Below, in pieces: positions 27,666 to 35,903 of a DNA stretch of 64,000 bases. The stretch lies in contig NZ_JAVIWQ010000002.1 of assembly GCF_034313965.1 (NCBI RefSeq), positions 2,728,001-2,792,000 of the forward strand. The letters are read 5' to 3'. Both the position numbers and the translations under genes were made by a program. The DNA comes from Herbaspirillum sp. RTI4 (lineage in GTDB: Bacteria > Pseudomonadota > Gammaproteobacteria > Burkholderiales > Burkholderiaceae_D). Below the pieces are notes generated by a model. The model was not told the origin of the DNA. It was given only the letters and a program-made list of their open reading frames with translations, and ran no database searches. The first letter of the stretch is position 1, and each line of letters opens with the position of its first letter.

Positions 27666-28466
27666 TCAGGCAGGTAATGCAGCAGGAGCAGGCGGCAAGC
27701 CGAACAAACGGAAAAAATTCTCGCTGGTGTGGCGGGCGACCACTTCGACCGGGATACCGCGCAAATCGGCAATACATTGCGCGACATGCATGACCAGCCC
27801 TGGTTCATTGGTCTTGCCCCGATGCGGCACCGGAGCCAGATAAGGCGAATCGGTTTCGATCAGCATGCGTTCGAGCGGAATATGGCGCGCCACATCCTGT
27901 AGCGCCTTGGCACTCTTGAAGGTGACGATGCCGGACAAAGAAATGTAGAAACCTTGCGCGATCGAAGCCTCAGCGACTTCCAGTGACTCGGTAAAACAAT
28001 GCATGACGCCGCCGACGCCACCCGCTTCCGGCCCGGCACCCTCTTCCTTCATGATGCGCAGCGTGTCGTCAGCGGCTGAACGGGTATGGATGATGAGCGG
28101 TTTGCCGCAGGCCCGCGAGGCGCGGATGTGGGTGCGAAAACGCTCGCGCTGCCATTCCAGATCGCCTTGCAGACGGAAATAATCGAGCCCGGTTTCGCCG
28201 ATGGCAATGACTTTAGGATGCGCCGCCAACGCGAGAAGTTGCGCCACGTCCGGTTCCGGTGTGTCTTCGTAATCGGGATGCACGCCGACCGAGGCGTAAA
28301 TGTGCGGATAGCTTTCTGCTAACGCCAGTACCTCCGGGAAGGTCGGCAGATCGACGGAGACGCAAAGTGCGTGGCTGACCTGATTTTCGCTCATGCGGGA
28401 AAGTATCTCCGGCAGGCGGGCAAGCAGGTCAGGGAAATTGATGTGGCAGTGGGAGTCGATATACAT
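27666..28466 (-). CDS. TatD-family metal-dependent hydrolase (YcfH-like)
   Basis: A 266-residue TIM-barrel amidohydrolase with probable 3'-5' DNase activity. The metal site HCH is at the N-terminus (MYIDSHCHINFPDLL). Further family marks are SVGVHPDYED, IGETGLDYFR, IHTRSAADDTL, MHCFTES and LIETDSPYLAP. The conserved start is the ATG at 28466; the frame extends upstream only into non-conserved sequence. It closes the mltG-tmk-holB-tatD series known from many proteobacteria, here with an acetyltransferase gene inserted before it. Confidence 0.93.
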   Translation of the reverse strand: MYIDSHCHINFPDLLARLPEILSRMSENQVSHALCVSVDLPTFPEVLALAESYPHIYASVGVHPDYEDTPEPDVAQLLALAAHPKVIAIGETGLDYFRLQGDLEWQRERFRTHIRASRACGKPLIIHTRSAADDTLRIMKEEGAGPEAGGVGGVMHCFTESLEVAEASIAQGFYISLSGIVTFKSAKALQDVARHIPLERMLIETDSPYLAPVPHRGKTNEPGLVMHVAQCIADLRGIPVEVVARHTSENFFRLFGLPPAPAALPA

Positions 28467-28512
28467 AGGGGCGTATTGTACTGGTTGCTGATTTCCTGAG
28501 TTTGCGGCTTGC

Positions 28513-29052
28513 TTAAGCGTGATCCAGATCAAGATCGAGTCGCTTGCCCATGATAACCAGATCGCGTTCCACGCCATCCAGTGTGGCGACATTGGGCAAG
28601 TTGCCCCAGCGAATAAATCCGAAACGCTCGAACAGGCTCAGGCTGGCCACATTGTGACCAAAAATAAAGCCGAGCAGAGAATGCACCTTCAACACCGGGG
28701 CATGCGCAATGGCGGCTTGCATCAGATAACGGCCCAGCCCCTGACCACGCGCGTTCTGATGCAAATAAATCGACAGCTCGGCCGTACCGGCATAGGCAGG
28801 ACGACCGTAGAAATCGGAAAACGAGAGCCAGCCGAGCAGCCCGCCGTCCGCATCGTCCACGACCCATAAGGGGCGGTGCGCGGGTGAATGAGCATCGAAC
28901 CACGCTTCACGGGAGGCCACGCTGACGGGTTCCGTGTCGGCAGTAACTTCGCGGGAGGCGACGGTGCTGTTGTAGATCGCCACAATCGCCGGCAAGTCGC
29001 TGCGGGTGGCGAGACGATGACGGCCAGTGACGGCAAGCGAAGAAATAATCAT
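28513..29052 (-). CDS. GNAT acetyltransferase, phosphinothricin-acetyltransferase-like
   Basis: A 179-residue cytoplasmic N-acetyltransferase of unknown substrate. The N-terminal RLATRSDLPAIVAIYNSTVA matches the PAT/Bar subgroup, and the acetyl-CoA pyrophosphate loop is ARGQGLGRYLM. The C-terminal half has LLGFIFGHNVASLSLFERFG, as in that subgroup. The start at 29052 lies eight bases after the holB stop; an upstream extension to 29109 would overlap holB. It sits inside the holB-tatD pair, a position normally without this gene, so its link to replication genes is probably only transcriptional. Confidence 0.85.
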   Translation of the reverse strand: MIISSLAVTGRHRLATRSDLPAIVAIYNSTVASREVTADTEPVSVASREAWFDAHSPAHRPLWVVDDADGGLLGWLSFSDFYGRPAYAGTAELSIYLHQNARGQGLGRYLMQAAIAHAPVLKVHSLLGFIFGHNVASLSLFERFGFIRWGNLPNVATLDGVERDLVIMGKRLDLDLDHA

Positions 29053-29059
29053 CTCGACA

Positions 29060-30109
29060 TTATTCCTGCTCAAACACAGCGACGTAATCGAGCAGCATGT
29101 CTTCGACAAATAATTTTGCCGAAAGCGGATGTGAGGCTATGGCGCTACGGTCATTGATGGCTTTGAGCGAGCGGGTCAGCGCCAGAGTATCGGCACGGTT
29201 GGCCAGTGCCTGCAATTGCTTGCGGTAACGCGGGTAATAACGCAGGATGCCGGTCGCTTTCAGCGACAGCAAATCGTAGCTCCAGCGCTGCATCCAGCCG
29301 ACCAGTTCCGGCGCAGGGGTCTTGTGCAGCCGTTCCGCCGTTTTCAGCGCGCCGTCAATGCCGGGATGTGCGAGGTGCCGTAGCAGCTCCTCCATCACTT
29401 CATTACCGCCGGTTTGCGCCGCTGCGAGTGCCAGCAAAGGTGCGCCGCCCTGCTCTGCCAGCCATGCGTCGGCATCCTTGACGCCTTGCGTCTTGAGCCA
29501 GGCCAGCGCCTGCGCCGTATCGGGTGCATGCAAAGCAAATTTACGGCAGCGCGACAGTACCGTCGGCAGCAGCCGGTCTATCCGGTGCGTGACCAGCAAA
29601 AATACCGTAGCCGGAGGCGGTTCTTCCAGTGTTTTGAGCAAGGCGTTGGAAGCGGCGACATTGAGTGCTTCGGCCGGATATAACAGGACCACGCGCATGC
29701 CGGCGCGGTGAGTAGAGATGTTCATGAAATCGGCCAGCGCCCGAATCTGGTCGATCTTGATTTCCTTGGAAGGCACCTTGCTGACCTTGGCACCTTTTTT
29801 TTCTTCGCCACCCTCGGCATCGTCGGCGGCCATTTCACCGTCCAGAAATTCCGGGCGCACACGGCGGTAATCGGGATGGTTATGCTGGGCGAACCAGCCG
29901 CAGGAGCCGCATTGCCCGCAAGCATGACCGTCTGCGCGTGGCGCTTCGCACAACAAGGACTGGGCGAAGGCTTCCGCAAAATCGACTTTGCCGCTGCCTT
30001 CTGCGCCGTGAAACAGGATCGCGTGCGGCAAACGGGCGCGCATTTGCTGTAATTGCTGCCAGCTTTCCTGTTGCCAGGGAAGCAGTAAATCCGGGGATGA
30101 TTCAGTCAT
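29060..30109 (-). CDS. holB: DNA polymerase III delta' subunit
   Basis: A clamp-loader subunit of 349 residues. The AAA+ nucleotide site is degenerate (FHGAEGSGKVDFA), as expected for delta'. The zinc module reads CGQCGSCGWF. An acidic-then-Lys insert (EGGEEKKGAK) precedes the IKIDQIRALADF helix, and LLKTLEEPPPATVFLLVTH includes the sensor region. It follows tmk in the standard order, with 83 bp between the genes. Confidence 0.93.
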   Translation of the reverse strand: MTESSPDLLLPWQQESWQQLQQMRARLPHAILFHGAEGSGKVDFAEAFAQSLLCEAPRADGHACGQCGSCGWFAQHNHPDYRRVRPEFLDGEMAADDAEGGEEKKGAKVSKVPSKEIKIDQIRALADFMNISTHRAGMRVVLLYPAEALNVAASNALLKTLEEPPPATVFLLVTHRIDRLLPTVLSRCRKFALHAPDTAQALAWLKTQGVKDADAWLAEQGGAPLLALAAAQTGGNEVMEELLRHLAHPGIDGALKTAERLHKTPAPELVGWMQRWSYDLLSLKATGILRYYPRYRKQLQALANRADTLALTRSLKAINDRSAIASHPLSAKLFVEDMLLDYVAVFEQE

Positions 30110-30192
30110 TGCTGTTCCATGTTCATGTAGTTGCCTGATGGCGTCGACGCTTGATTGGGCTCAATAACAGCGGCTCAGATGCAGCGGCTCAA

Positions 30193-30795
30193 TTACAGCA
30201 CTGCAATCAGCGTTTGCAGATGGGCGCGCGTGGCATCCATCGATTGCGTGGCGTCGACGATGCGGAAACGCGCCGGAAATTGCGCGGCACGACGTAAATA
30301 TTCGTCGCGGGTGGCAGAGAAAAACGCGGCATGTTCCTGTTCAAATTTGTCCGGTGTCCGTTCGGCATCGAGACGCGCCCGGGCGACCTCCAGCGGGACA
30401 TCGAACAGCAGCGTCAAATCCGGTTGCCGATGCGGGTGAACCCAGCGCTCCAGCATTTCCAGTTTGTCCCGCGACAATTGCCGACCGCCGCCCTGATAGG
30501 CGAAGCTGGCATCGGTAAAACGGTCGGAGATCACCCAGTCGCCGCGGGCCAGCGCCGGTTCGATCACTTGTGCCAGATGTTCGCGTCGTGCGGCAAACAT
30601 CAACAGCGCTTCCGTTTCCAGATGCATGGTTTGATGCAGCAGCAGGTCGCGCAAACTTTCTCCCAGCGCGGTACCGCCCGGTTCGCGGGTGGTCACTACC
30701 GTCAGGCCACGGGCGCGCAACAATTCGGCGACGAAGGGAATGTGGGTGGATTTTCCGGCACCGTCTATACCTTCAAAAGTGATGAATTTTGCCAT
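30193..30795 (-). CDS. tmk: Thymidylate kinase
   Basis: Phosphorylates dTMP to dTDP. The 200-residue protein starts [18 protein letters not shown], which contains the P-loop. The DR(Y/F) motif appears as [17 protein letters not shown], and the lid region is [14 protein letters not shown]. The ATG at 30795 is the conserved start; the frame is open upstream to 30936 through a hexamer repeat that would encode an unlikely Pro-Glu/Asp run. It lies between mltG and holB. Confidence 0.94.
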   Translation of the reverse strand: MAKFITFEGIDGAGKSTHIPFVAELLRARGLTVVTTREPGGTALGESLRDLLLHQTMHLETEALLMFAARREHLAQVIEPALARGDWVISDRFTDASFAYQGGGRQLSRDKLEMLERWVHPHRQPDLTLLFDVPLEVARARLDAERTPDKFEQEHAAFFSATRDEYLRRAAQFPARFRIVDATQSMDATRAHLQTLIAVL

Positions 30796-30846
30796 TTGGA
30801 TATGCTCGTTGCTTTCGGTTGTTGTTCTTTGTGCAAGCAGGCTCAA

Positions 30847-30882
30847 AGGGTCAGGGTCAGGGTCAGGTTCAGGTTCAGGGCC
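30847..30882. repeat. Six hexanucleotide repeats between mltG and tmk
   Basis: Three agggtc, two aggttc and one agggcc unit run head to tail in the 103-bp gap between the mltG stop and the tmk start. Slippage here would change the leader ahead of tmk but not its coding sequence. Confidence 0.9.
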
Positions 30883-30898
30883 ATAACGGACACATGGG

Positions 30899-31885
30899 TC
30901 ATCGCTGATAGCGGTTGACTGCCTGGTTATGCTCATTCAGGTTGTCGGAAAAATGGCTGGTGCCGTCGCCGCGCGCTACGAAATACAGGGCGTCGGTTTT
31001 ATCGGGATTAACGGCGGCGGCCAGCGAGGCGGCACCCGGCAAGGCGATCGGCGTCGGTGGCAGGCCGCGTCGGGTATAGGTGTTGTACAGGGTATCGTTT
31101 TGCAAATCGGATTTGTAGATCGTGCCGTGATAGCGATCGCCCATGCCATAAATCACCGTCGGGTCGGTTTGCAAGGGCATGTTCATTTTCAGTCGATTGG
31201 TGAAAACGCCGGCGACCAGTCCGCGCTCGGATCGGCGTCCGGTTTCTTTTTCCACGATGGAAGCCATGGTCAGGACTTCGTAAGGGGAACGGTAAGGCAG
31301 CGAGGTGTCGCGCCGGGTCCATGCTTCGGCGAGGCGTTTATTCATTAGCGCGAAAGCCTGACGATAGACCTGGAAGTCACTGGCACCCTTGGCAAACAGA
31401 TAAGTGTCGGGGAAAAACAAACCTTCCGGAATAGGCGCAGTGCCGTCAGGAGCAAGTTTGGTCATCAGTTCGGCGTCCGACAGCGCGGCGCTATCGTGCT
31501 TGAGTCCCGGATGCGCGGCGATTGCCTGGCGCATTTGGCGGAACGTCCAGCCTTCGATGACGGTCAGCGCCTGCTGGGTAAATTCGCCGCGCACCAGTTG
31601 CCGCAACAGGCGCAATGGTGTGACGCCGGGTTTGAGCGTATAGCTGCCGGCCTTGATTTTTGCTGCCTCTCCGCTGGCGCGCAGAATTACCGTCAGCAGC
31701 AGCGGATTGATTGGCACACCGGCGTCGGCGATCTGCAGGGCTGCGCCGTAGACACCACTCCCGCCAATGATCGTAAATTCGATGGGGGCCTCGCCCTGCG
31801 CCAGAATCGGCTGCTGCACCCAGAACCATGCGCCCGCTGACAGCAAGAGCGCAATCGAGAATAAAAACAAGAGGAATTTTTTCAT
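30899..31885 (-). CDS. mltG: Endolytic murein transglycosylase MltG
   Basis: A 328-residue inner-membrane enzyme that cleaves nascent glycan strands and so sets their length. One N-terminal transmembrane helix ([19 protein letters not shown]) anchors it. The periplasmic YceG domain has the LysM-like segment [18 protein letters not shown] and the catalytic glutamate in [11 protein letters not shown], followed by [17 protein letters not shown]. The ATG at 31885 puts the helix at the very N-terminus; an upstream in-frame start at 31930 adds 15 unlikely residues. It is divergent from ygfZ. Confidence 0.93.
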   Translation of the reverse strand: MKKFLLFLFSIALLLSAGAWFWVQQPILAQGEAPIEFTIIGGSGVYGAALQIADAGVPINPLLLTVILRASGEAAKIKAGSYTLKPGVTPLRLLRQLVRGEFTQQALTVIEGWTFRQMRQAIAAHPGLKHDSAALSDAELMTKLAPDGTAPIPEGLFFPDTYLFAKGASDFQVYRQAFALMNKRLAEAWTRRDTSLPYRSPYEVLTMASIVEKETGRRSERGLVAGVFTNRLKMNMPLQTDPTVIYGMGDRYHGTIYKSDLQNDTLYNTYTRRGLPPTPIALPGAASLAAAVNPDKTDALYFVARGDGTSHFSDNLNEHNQAVNRYQR

Positions 31886-32059
31886 CAGAGGATAAATACG
31901 GCGTGTGCCTACGCTTTTTTGTGACGTCACTATAATGACAACTTAATGACCGATCATTTCATCGATGCCAGAACAACAGAATCGCAAAGGCACGCTGTCA
32001 TGCAATGAAATGAACTACTGGGCTCCATGATAATCGCTGACGAGAAAGTCTCCTAATTT

Positions 32060-33127
32060 ATGCTCGATTCATCTGTTTCCCCCTCCGGCTGGCTGGCTTT
32101 TCTGGCACAGCATGGAGCACATTTCGACAGCGCAACACCGGGACCGGCTTTGCTCGGTTTCGGTGACGATTCCTTAGTGCCACCGTCCGACCTGCTTGCG
32201 CCGCTGACTGATCTGGGTTTGCTCGCTTTCAGCGGCGACGATGCTGCCTCTTTTTTGCACAATCAGTTGACCAACGATGTCGAGCATCTGGGAACCAATG
32301 AAGCCCGCCTGGCCGGTTACTGCACGCCCAAGGGTCGCTTGCTGGCCAGTTTTCTGATCTGGAACAGCGCAGGGACGATTTATCTGCAATTGCCGCGAGT
32401 CATGCTGGCGGCAATTCACAAGCGCTTGCAGATGTTCGTAATGCGTTCCAAGGTCAAGATTGAGGATGTCAGCGACAGCATCGTCGCGCTCGGCGTGAGC
32501 GGTACGCGCGCGGCGCAGGTGTTGCAGCCGTGGTTCAGCGACTTGCCTGCCAGTCCTTACGACAAAATCGATAGCGATTCCGGTAGCCTGATCCGTTTGG
32601 CGGATGCAGATGGCGTGCCGCGCTATCAGTGGATCGTGACGCAAGAGCTTGCCATGACAGCGTGGCCGGCATTGACGGTGGAGTTGGCGGCTGCCGGTAC
32701 GTCGGCATGGTTGTTAGGCGATATTCGTGCCGGCATCCCGCGCATCACCCCGGCAACGCAAGAGCAATTCGTTCCACAGATGATTAATTTCGAGTTGATC
32801 GGCGGCGTGAATTTTAAGAAAGGCTGCTATCCGGGACAAGAAATCGTGGCGCGCAGCCAGTATCTGGGGAAACTGAAACGTCGTGCTGCACTGGCAACGG
32901 TCGCTGCGCCGAACGTCGTCGCCGGGACGGAAATTTTCTCCAGCGCCGATACAGATCAACCTTGCGGCATGGTAATTAATGCAGCATTAAGTACAGCGGA
33001 CATTTCAAGTTGCCTCGTTGAAATCAAACTGGCTGCCTGCGACGCCGGTACTGTGCATCTGGGGTCGGCTACCGGTCCGGTGCTGAACTTTGAACCGCTT
33101 CCTTACGCATTAACCGAACCGGCATGA
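32060..33127 (+). CDS. ygfZ: Folate-binding protein YgfZ (GcvT-like, Fe-S assembly factor)
   Basis: A 355-residue tetrahydrofolate-binding protein that helps assembly or repair of some Fe-S enzymes such as MiaB. The hallmark K-G-C-Y-x-G-Q-E is present as FKKGCYPGQEIVARSQYLGK with the key cysteine. The N-terminal half has FSGDDAASFLHNQLTNDVE. It is divergent from mltG across a 174-bp gap that contains a GTGACGTCAC palindrome (31921-31930) directly before a TATAAT (31931-31936). DUF4936 and NRDE genes follow. Confidence 0.93.
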   Translation: MLDSSVSPSGWLAFLAQHGAHFDSATPGPALLGFGDDSLVPPSDLLAPLTDLGLLAFSGDDAASFLHNQLTNDVEHLGTNEARLAGYCTPKGRLLASFLIWNSAGTIYLQLPRVMLAAIHKRLQMFVMRSKVKIEDVSDSIVALGVSGTRAAQVLQPWFSDLPASPYDKIDSDSGSLIRLADADGVPRYQWIVTQELAMTAWPALTVELAAAGTSAWLLGDIRAGIPRITPATQEQFVPQMINFELIGGVNFKKGCYPGQEIVARSQYLGKLKRRAALATVAAPNVVAGTEIFSSADTDQPCGMVINAALSTADISSCLVEIKLAACDAGTVHLGSATGPVLNFEPLPYALTEPA

Positions 33128-33181
33128 CCGGCGCCTACTTCCGCATGAGCCCGCGTCGGCTCAGGCCAAGCTGAGCGCGCC

Positions 33182-33469
33182 ATGGATTTGTATATCTATT
33201 ATCGTGTCGGGTTAGCGCAAACGCAGTTGATACTGGAGCATGTCAGCGCCATGCAAGCGGAGTTGCATCTGCAATCGGGCGTCATGGGGTCGCTGAAAAG
33301 GCGTCCGCTTGAACGCGATGGCTGCCAGACCTGGATGGAAATTTATCCGAATATGCCAGACAATTTCGAGTCGCTGCTGGAAGAGGCTGCTATTCGGCAT
33401 CAGCTTCCGTCGCTGCTCTCCGGTGAACGTCATGCCGAACATTTTATGGACATTTCGCCATGTGTCTAA
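33182..33469 (+). CDS. DUF4936 family protein
   Basis: A 95-residue cytoplasmic protein with the family opening MDLYIYYRV and conserved WMEIYPN. Function is unknown. Members are common downstream of ygfZ in Burkholderiales. Its 3' end overlaps the next start by 10 bp, which supports joint translation. Confidence 0.85.
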   Translation: MDLYIYYRVGLAQTQLILEHVSAMQAELHLQSGVMGSLKRRPLERDGCQTWMEIYPNMPDNFESLLEEAAIRHQLPSLLSGERHAEHFMDISPCV

Positions 33470-34266
33470 TCGTTCTGGCCTGGAAAGTCATTCCTGGCAT
33501 GCCCCTGGTTGTAGCCAGCAATCGCGATGAATTTTATGCTCGCCCAAGCAGTGCTGCAGGCTGGTGGGAAGATCAGCCCGATATTTACGCCGGTCGCGAC
33601 CTGCAAGACGGCGGCACCTGGATGGGCGTGACACGCGAGGGCCGTTTTGCCGCGCTGACGAATTTTCGTGGTGAATCCGAGCACCGTACGGATGCGCCCA
33701 GCCGCGGTGCGTTGGTTGCCGCCTATCTGTCCGGCACGGCGACACCCCAAGATTATTTGCAAGAAATCGCTGCCGAAGCAGATCGTTATAACGGATTCAA
33801 CTTGCTGTTGGGCGATCGCTCCAGCTTGTTCTGGTATTCCAATCGCGGCGAGGGTGATGCGCGTAATGGCCGCCCATTGGAAACCGGCGTCTATGGCCTA
33901 TCCAATGCCCTGCTTGATACTCCCTGGCCCAAAGTCACGCGAGCCAAAGCTCAATTCGCCAGTCTGCTGTGTCAGGGCGCCCCTCCGGAAACTTACTTTG
34001 AGATGCTGGGCGACACTACCCGCGCCAGCGATTGCCGTTTGCCCGATACCGGCATAGGAATAGATCGTGAGCGCATGCTGTCTTCTGTCTTTATCCTGTC
34101 GTCCGATTACGGCACGCGCGCCTCGACTTTGCTCTGCGTCCCTGCGGTCGGACTGCCGTCGCTCATCGAACAGACAATAGACCCGCTTGCGCCGGAGTAT
34201 CAGATACTCCCGACAACGGATCGGCATACGACGACGACCTGCAAGATGAAGGTGGATTACCGTTGA
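33460..34266 (+). CDS. NRDE (TANGO2-like) family protein
   Basis: A 268-residue protein with an N-terminal cysteine (MCLIVLAW) and the name-giving NRDE motif (VVASNRDEFYARPS). GGTWMGVTREGRFAALTNFR and LPDTGIGIDRERMLSSVF are conserved family segments. Eukaryotic TANGO2 has been linked to haem and lipid handling; the bacterial role is open. It overlaps the DUF4936 gene by 10 bp and is followed by a possible terminator at 34379-34433. Confidence 0.88.
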   Translation: MCLIVLAWKVIPGMPLVVASNRDEFYARPSSAAGWWEDQPDIYAGRDLQDGGTWMGVTREGRFAALTNFRGESEHRTDAPSRGALVAAYLSGTATPQDYLQEIAAEADRYNGFNLLLGDRSSLFWYSNRGEGDARNGRPLETGVYGLSNALLDTPWPKVTRAKAQFASLLCQGAPPETYFEMLGDTTRASDCRLPDTGIGIDRERMLSSVFILSSDYGTRASTLLCVPAVGLPSLIEQTIDPLAPEYQILPTTDRHTTTTCKMKVDYR

Positions 34267-34378
34267 GCGCTGAAGTTTGCTTCTAAGGAGCGCTAAGGCC
34301 GCTGTTTTCGCTGGCAATGATGAGTGATTTGATAAGCGATGCTCATGCATTCGGGAATCGGCACTGAATCAATCAATG

Positions 34379-34433
34379 AAATGCCCATTAAAGAAATGAC
34401 GCCATTACGCGCTCAGTTCTCTAGTGGGCATTT
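34379..34433. terminator. Possible terminator after the NRDE gene
   Basis: AAATGCCCA (34379-34387) pairs with TGGGCATTT (34425-34433) and six T residues follow (34431-34436). The 37-base loop is long, so strength is doubtful. The same stem could end leftward transcription of the island genes. Confidence 0.45.
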
Positions 34434-34756
34434 TTTATGCTGGTGAAGCGATTGAGGCTCGCCTGCACCATGCAGGCCGCCAAGGCGCATGCATGCGCCT
34501 TCCTTCGATTCTCGCCGTGAAAAACACCCCAGAGGTTGGATCGGTGTCCAATTTTTTGGATGCAGTTCAGTTCGCATTTGTCGTTGCAGATCGCGAACCC
34601 GACAGAAAATTGCGGGGCATCTACAAGGTCAAACGCAAGTTGCAATCGGTAACAAGATACGACATTGAAATCAAATCTAGCAATTCCGTCAGGTGCCACG
34701 AGATATCTCAACCAAAAAACCACGCCCACAAAACACCGATACAGCGTCGATCTCAT
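34421..34756 (-). CDS. Doubtful hypothetical protein at the island's left end
   Basis: A 111-codon minus-strand frame (MRSTLYRCFVGVVFWLRY) lies 14 bp after the 75-residue gene and continues the tight same-strand packing of the island. It reads through the palindromes and ends inside the possible terminator. I recognise no family, the composition is Cys-rich and unremarkable, and the overlapping plus-strand frame is no better. It is listed as a low-confidence gene or gene remnant. Confidence 0.25.
   Translation of the reverse strand: MRSTLYRCFVGVVFWLRYLVAPDGIARFDFNVVSCYRLQLAFDLVDAPQFSVGFAICNDKCELNCIQKIGHRSNLWGVFHGENRRKAHACALAACMVQASLNRFTSIKNAH
34461..34501. repeat. Hairpin and 20-bp perfect palindrome near the island's left end
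   Basis: GCCTGCA (34461-34467) pairs with TGCAGGC (34471-34477) around a three-base loop. Four bases later comes the perfect palindrome AAGGCGCATGCATGCGCCTT (34482-34501). Both are GC-rich within AT-richer DNA. Function unknown; a recombination or protein-binding site is possible. Confidence 0.8.
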
Positions 34757-34770
34757 TCCCCGAGATGAGC

Positions 34771-34998
34771 TTACTCATTTCCTATTAGCTGCTTCCGAAT
34801 ATTCTTCAATAGAGCCGCATCAACTGTTCGCAGGCGAAGGATTGGAAAATCCAGAGCAATCTTTCGATCCCCATAAGTCCCGCGAACAACGCATCGATCC
34901 GCATCGTGCTCGTCCTTGTCATAACTAACAAAGGTAAAGCCCTCAAATTCTTTGCAAATCACGGCAATGGCTTGATCAATGTTCAGCATAGTTCTCAT
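34771..34998 (-). CDS. Hypothetical protein of the island (75 aa)
   Basis: A small acidic/basic mixed protein (ICKEFEGFTFVSYDKDEHD, then VVRGTYGDRKIALDFPIL) with no signal and no family I know. It starts six bases after the stop of the lipoprotein gene, so co-transcription is likely. ATGs at 34998 and 34989 are both possible starts. Confidence 0.55.
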   Translation of the reverse strand: MRTMLNIDQAIAVICKEFEGFTFVSYDKDEHDADRCVVRGTYGDRKIALDFPILRLRTVDAALLKNIRKQLIGNE

Positions 34999-35004
34999 TT
35001 CAGA

Positions 35005-35493
35005 CTACTTGATGTTTAGTTGTTGCCTAAGTGATCGAGAGGTTATTGCTGCATCATAGACCATTCCGGAAATTGGCGGCTTTTCCTTGAAAGTGAGAAT
35101 CGTCAAAACGGGAGTTGGAAAAGCTACATAGAAGGTTTGCCCACCGTATGTTTGAGCAGTTCCAGTGGCTCCAAATTTGTTTCCGGTGACGTTCATCGTG
35201 GTCGTCGTGGGCGTTGTGTAATTCATTCCATGACTTTGATCGGCAGAATCAACGATCACGAAATGCTTGAACCCTTGTTCGAGGGTCAAATCTGCCGCCC
35301 TCAAAAGTGCTAGGTCTGCCGCTTGGGACTTGCTTGTGTATCCATTAGCCTCAACTGTGATTTTGAAACTGTTCTCGCTAAGTTGAATGTCCTTATATCC
35401 ACCACCGCCAAAATAGCTGTATGGCTGATACGAAGTTGAACACCCTGAGACGAATGCAACGAGAGCCAGAGCAAACAGTTTTTTCATTTTCAT
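35005..35493 (-). CDS. CC0125/CC1285-like lipoprotein
   Basis: A 162-residue lipoprotein with lipobox VSGC (cleavage before Cys18). The mature part shows YKDIQLSENSFKITVEANGY and ADLALLRAADLTLEQGFKHF, a pattern I associate with the CC0125/CC1285 lipoprotein family of unknown function. The central GMNYTTPTTTTMNVTG is Thr-rich. The ATG has purine-rich sequence upstream. It belongs to the island operon between two hypothetical genes. Confidence 0.7.
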   Translation of the reverse strand: MKMKKLFALALVAFVSGCSTSYQPYSYFGGGGYKDIQLSENSFKITVEANGYTSKSQAADLALLRAADLTLEQGFKHFVIVDSADQSHGMNYTTPTTTTMNVTGNKFGATGTAQTYGGQTFYVAFPTPVLTILTFKEKPPISGMVYDAAITSRSLRQQLNIK

Positions 35494-35522
35494 TCCCTTA
35501 AAAATACGATCAATCCCACTAA

Positions 35523-35894
35523 CTACTTACTCCAATTGCAAATGATCTTTTGATCGCCTGCAACGACAATTCGCTTGACCTCATCGAGCGTAGGACTCGG
35601 AGACTTTAATCCCAAATTCTGGCGGTTCGGCATCGGGTCTTCAAAGTCTTTGTCGTTGATCCGCTGCTCTATGATTTTCACAAAGACAGTCAACGCATCA
35701 TGATCGACAAGATGTTGCTTGAATTCAGTTGATGGGACATCGAGTTGAATCAAGATTGCCGAGTAATGCCCCGCATCCAAAACGGCCGCGATTTCACACG
35801 ATTGAGCAACACCAATCAAGTAATCCGATGCGGTGGGAACTGGCGTTTTTTTCTCTACACCAGCACCAAAGATTTTTTTTAAAATTGTCTTCAT
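35523..35894 (-). CDS. Hypothetical protein of the island (123 aa)
   Basis: A soluble protein without signal or recognisable domain. It contains SYDYLIG-like and FKQHLVDHDALTVFVKIIEQ helices and ends in KIICNWSK. It starts nine bases after the integrase stop and ends 29 bp before the lipoprotein gene, so it looks like a cargo gene co-transcribed from the integrase side. Confidence 0.55.
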   Translation of the reverse strand: MKTILKKIFGAGVEKKTPVPTASDYLIGVAQSCEIAAVLDAGHYSAILIQLDVPSTEFKQHLVDHDALTVFVKIIEQRINDKDFEDPMPNRQNLGLKSPSPTLDEVKRIVVAGDQKIICNWSK

Positions 35895-35903
35895 ATTCGC
35901 TTC

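Noticed and set aside
34424..34768. Plus-strand open frame at the island's left end
   Set aside because: No family and no ribosome site, and it overlaps a minus-strand frame that better fits the island's gene direction. Neither is secure.
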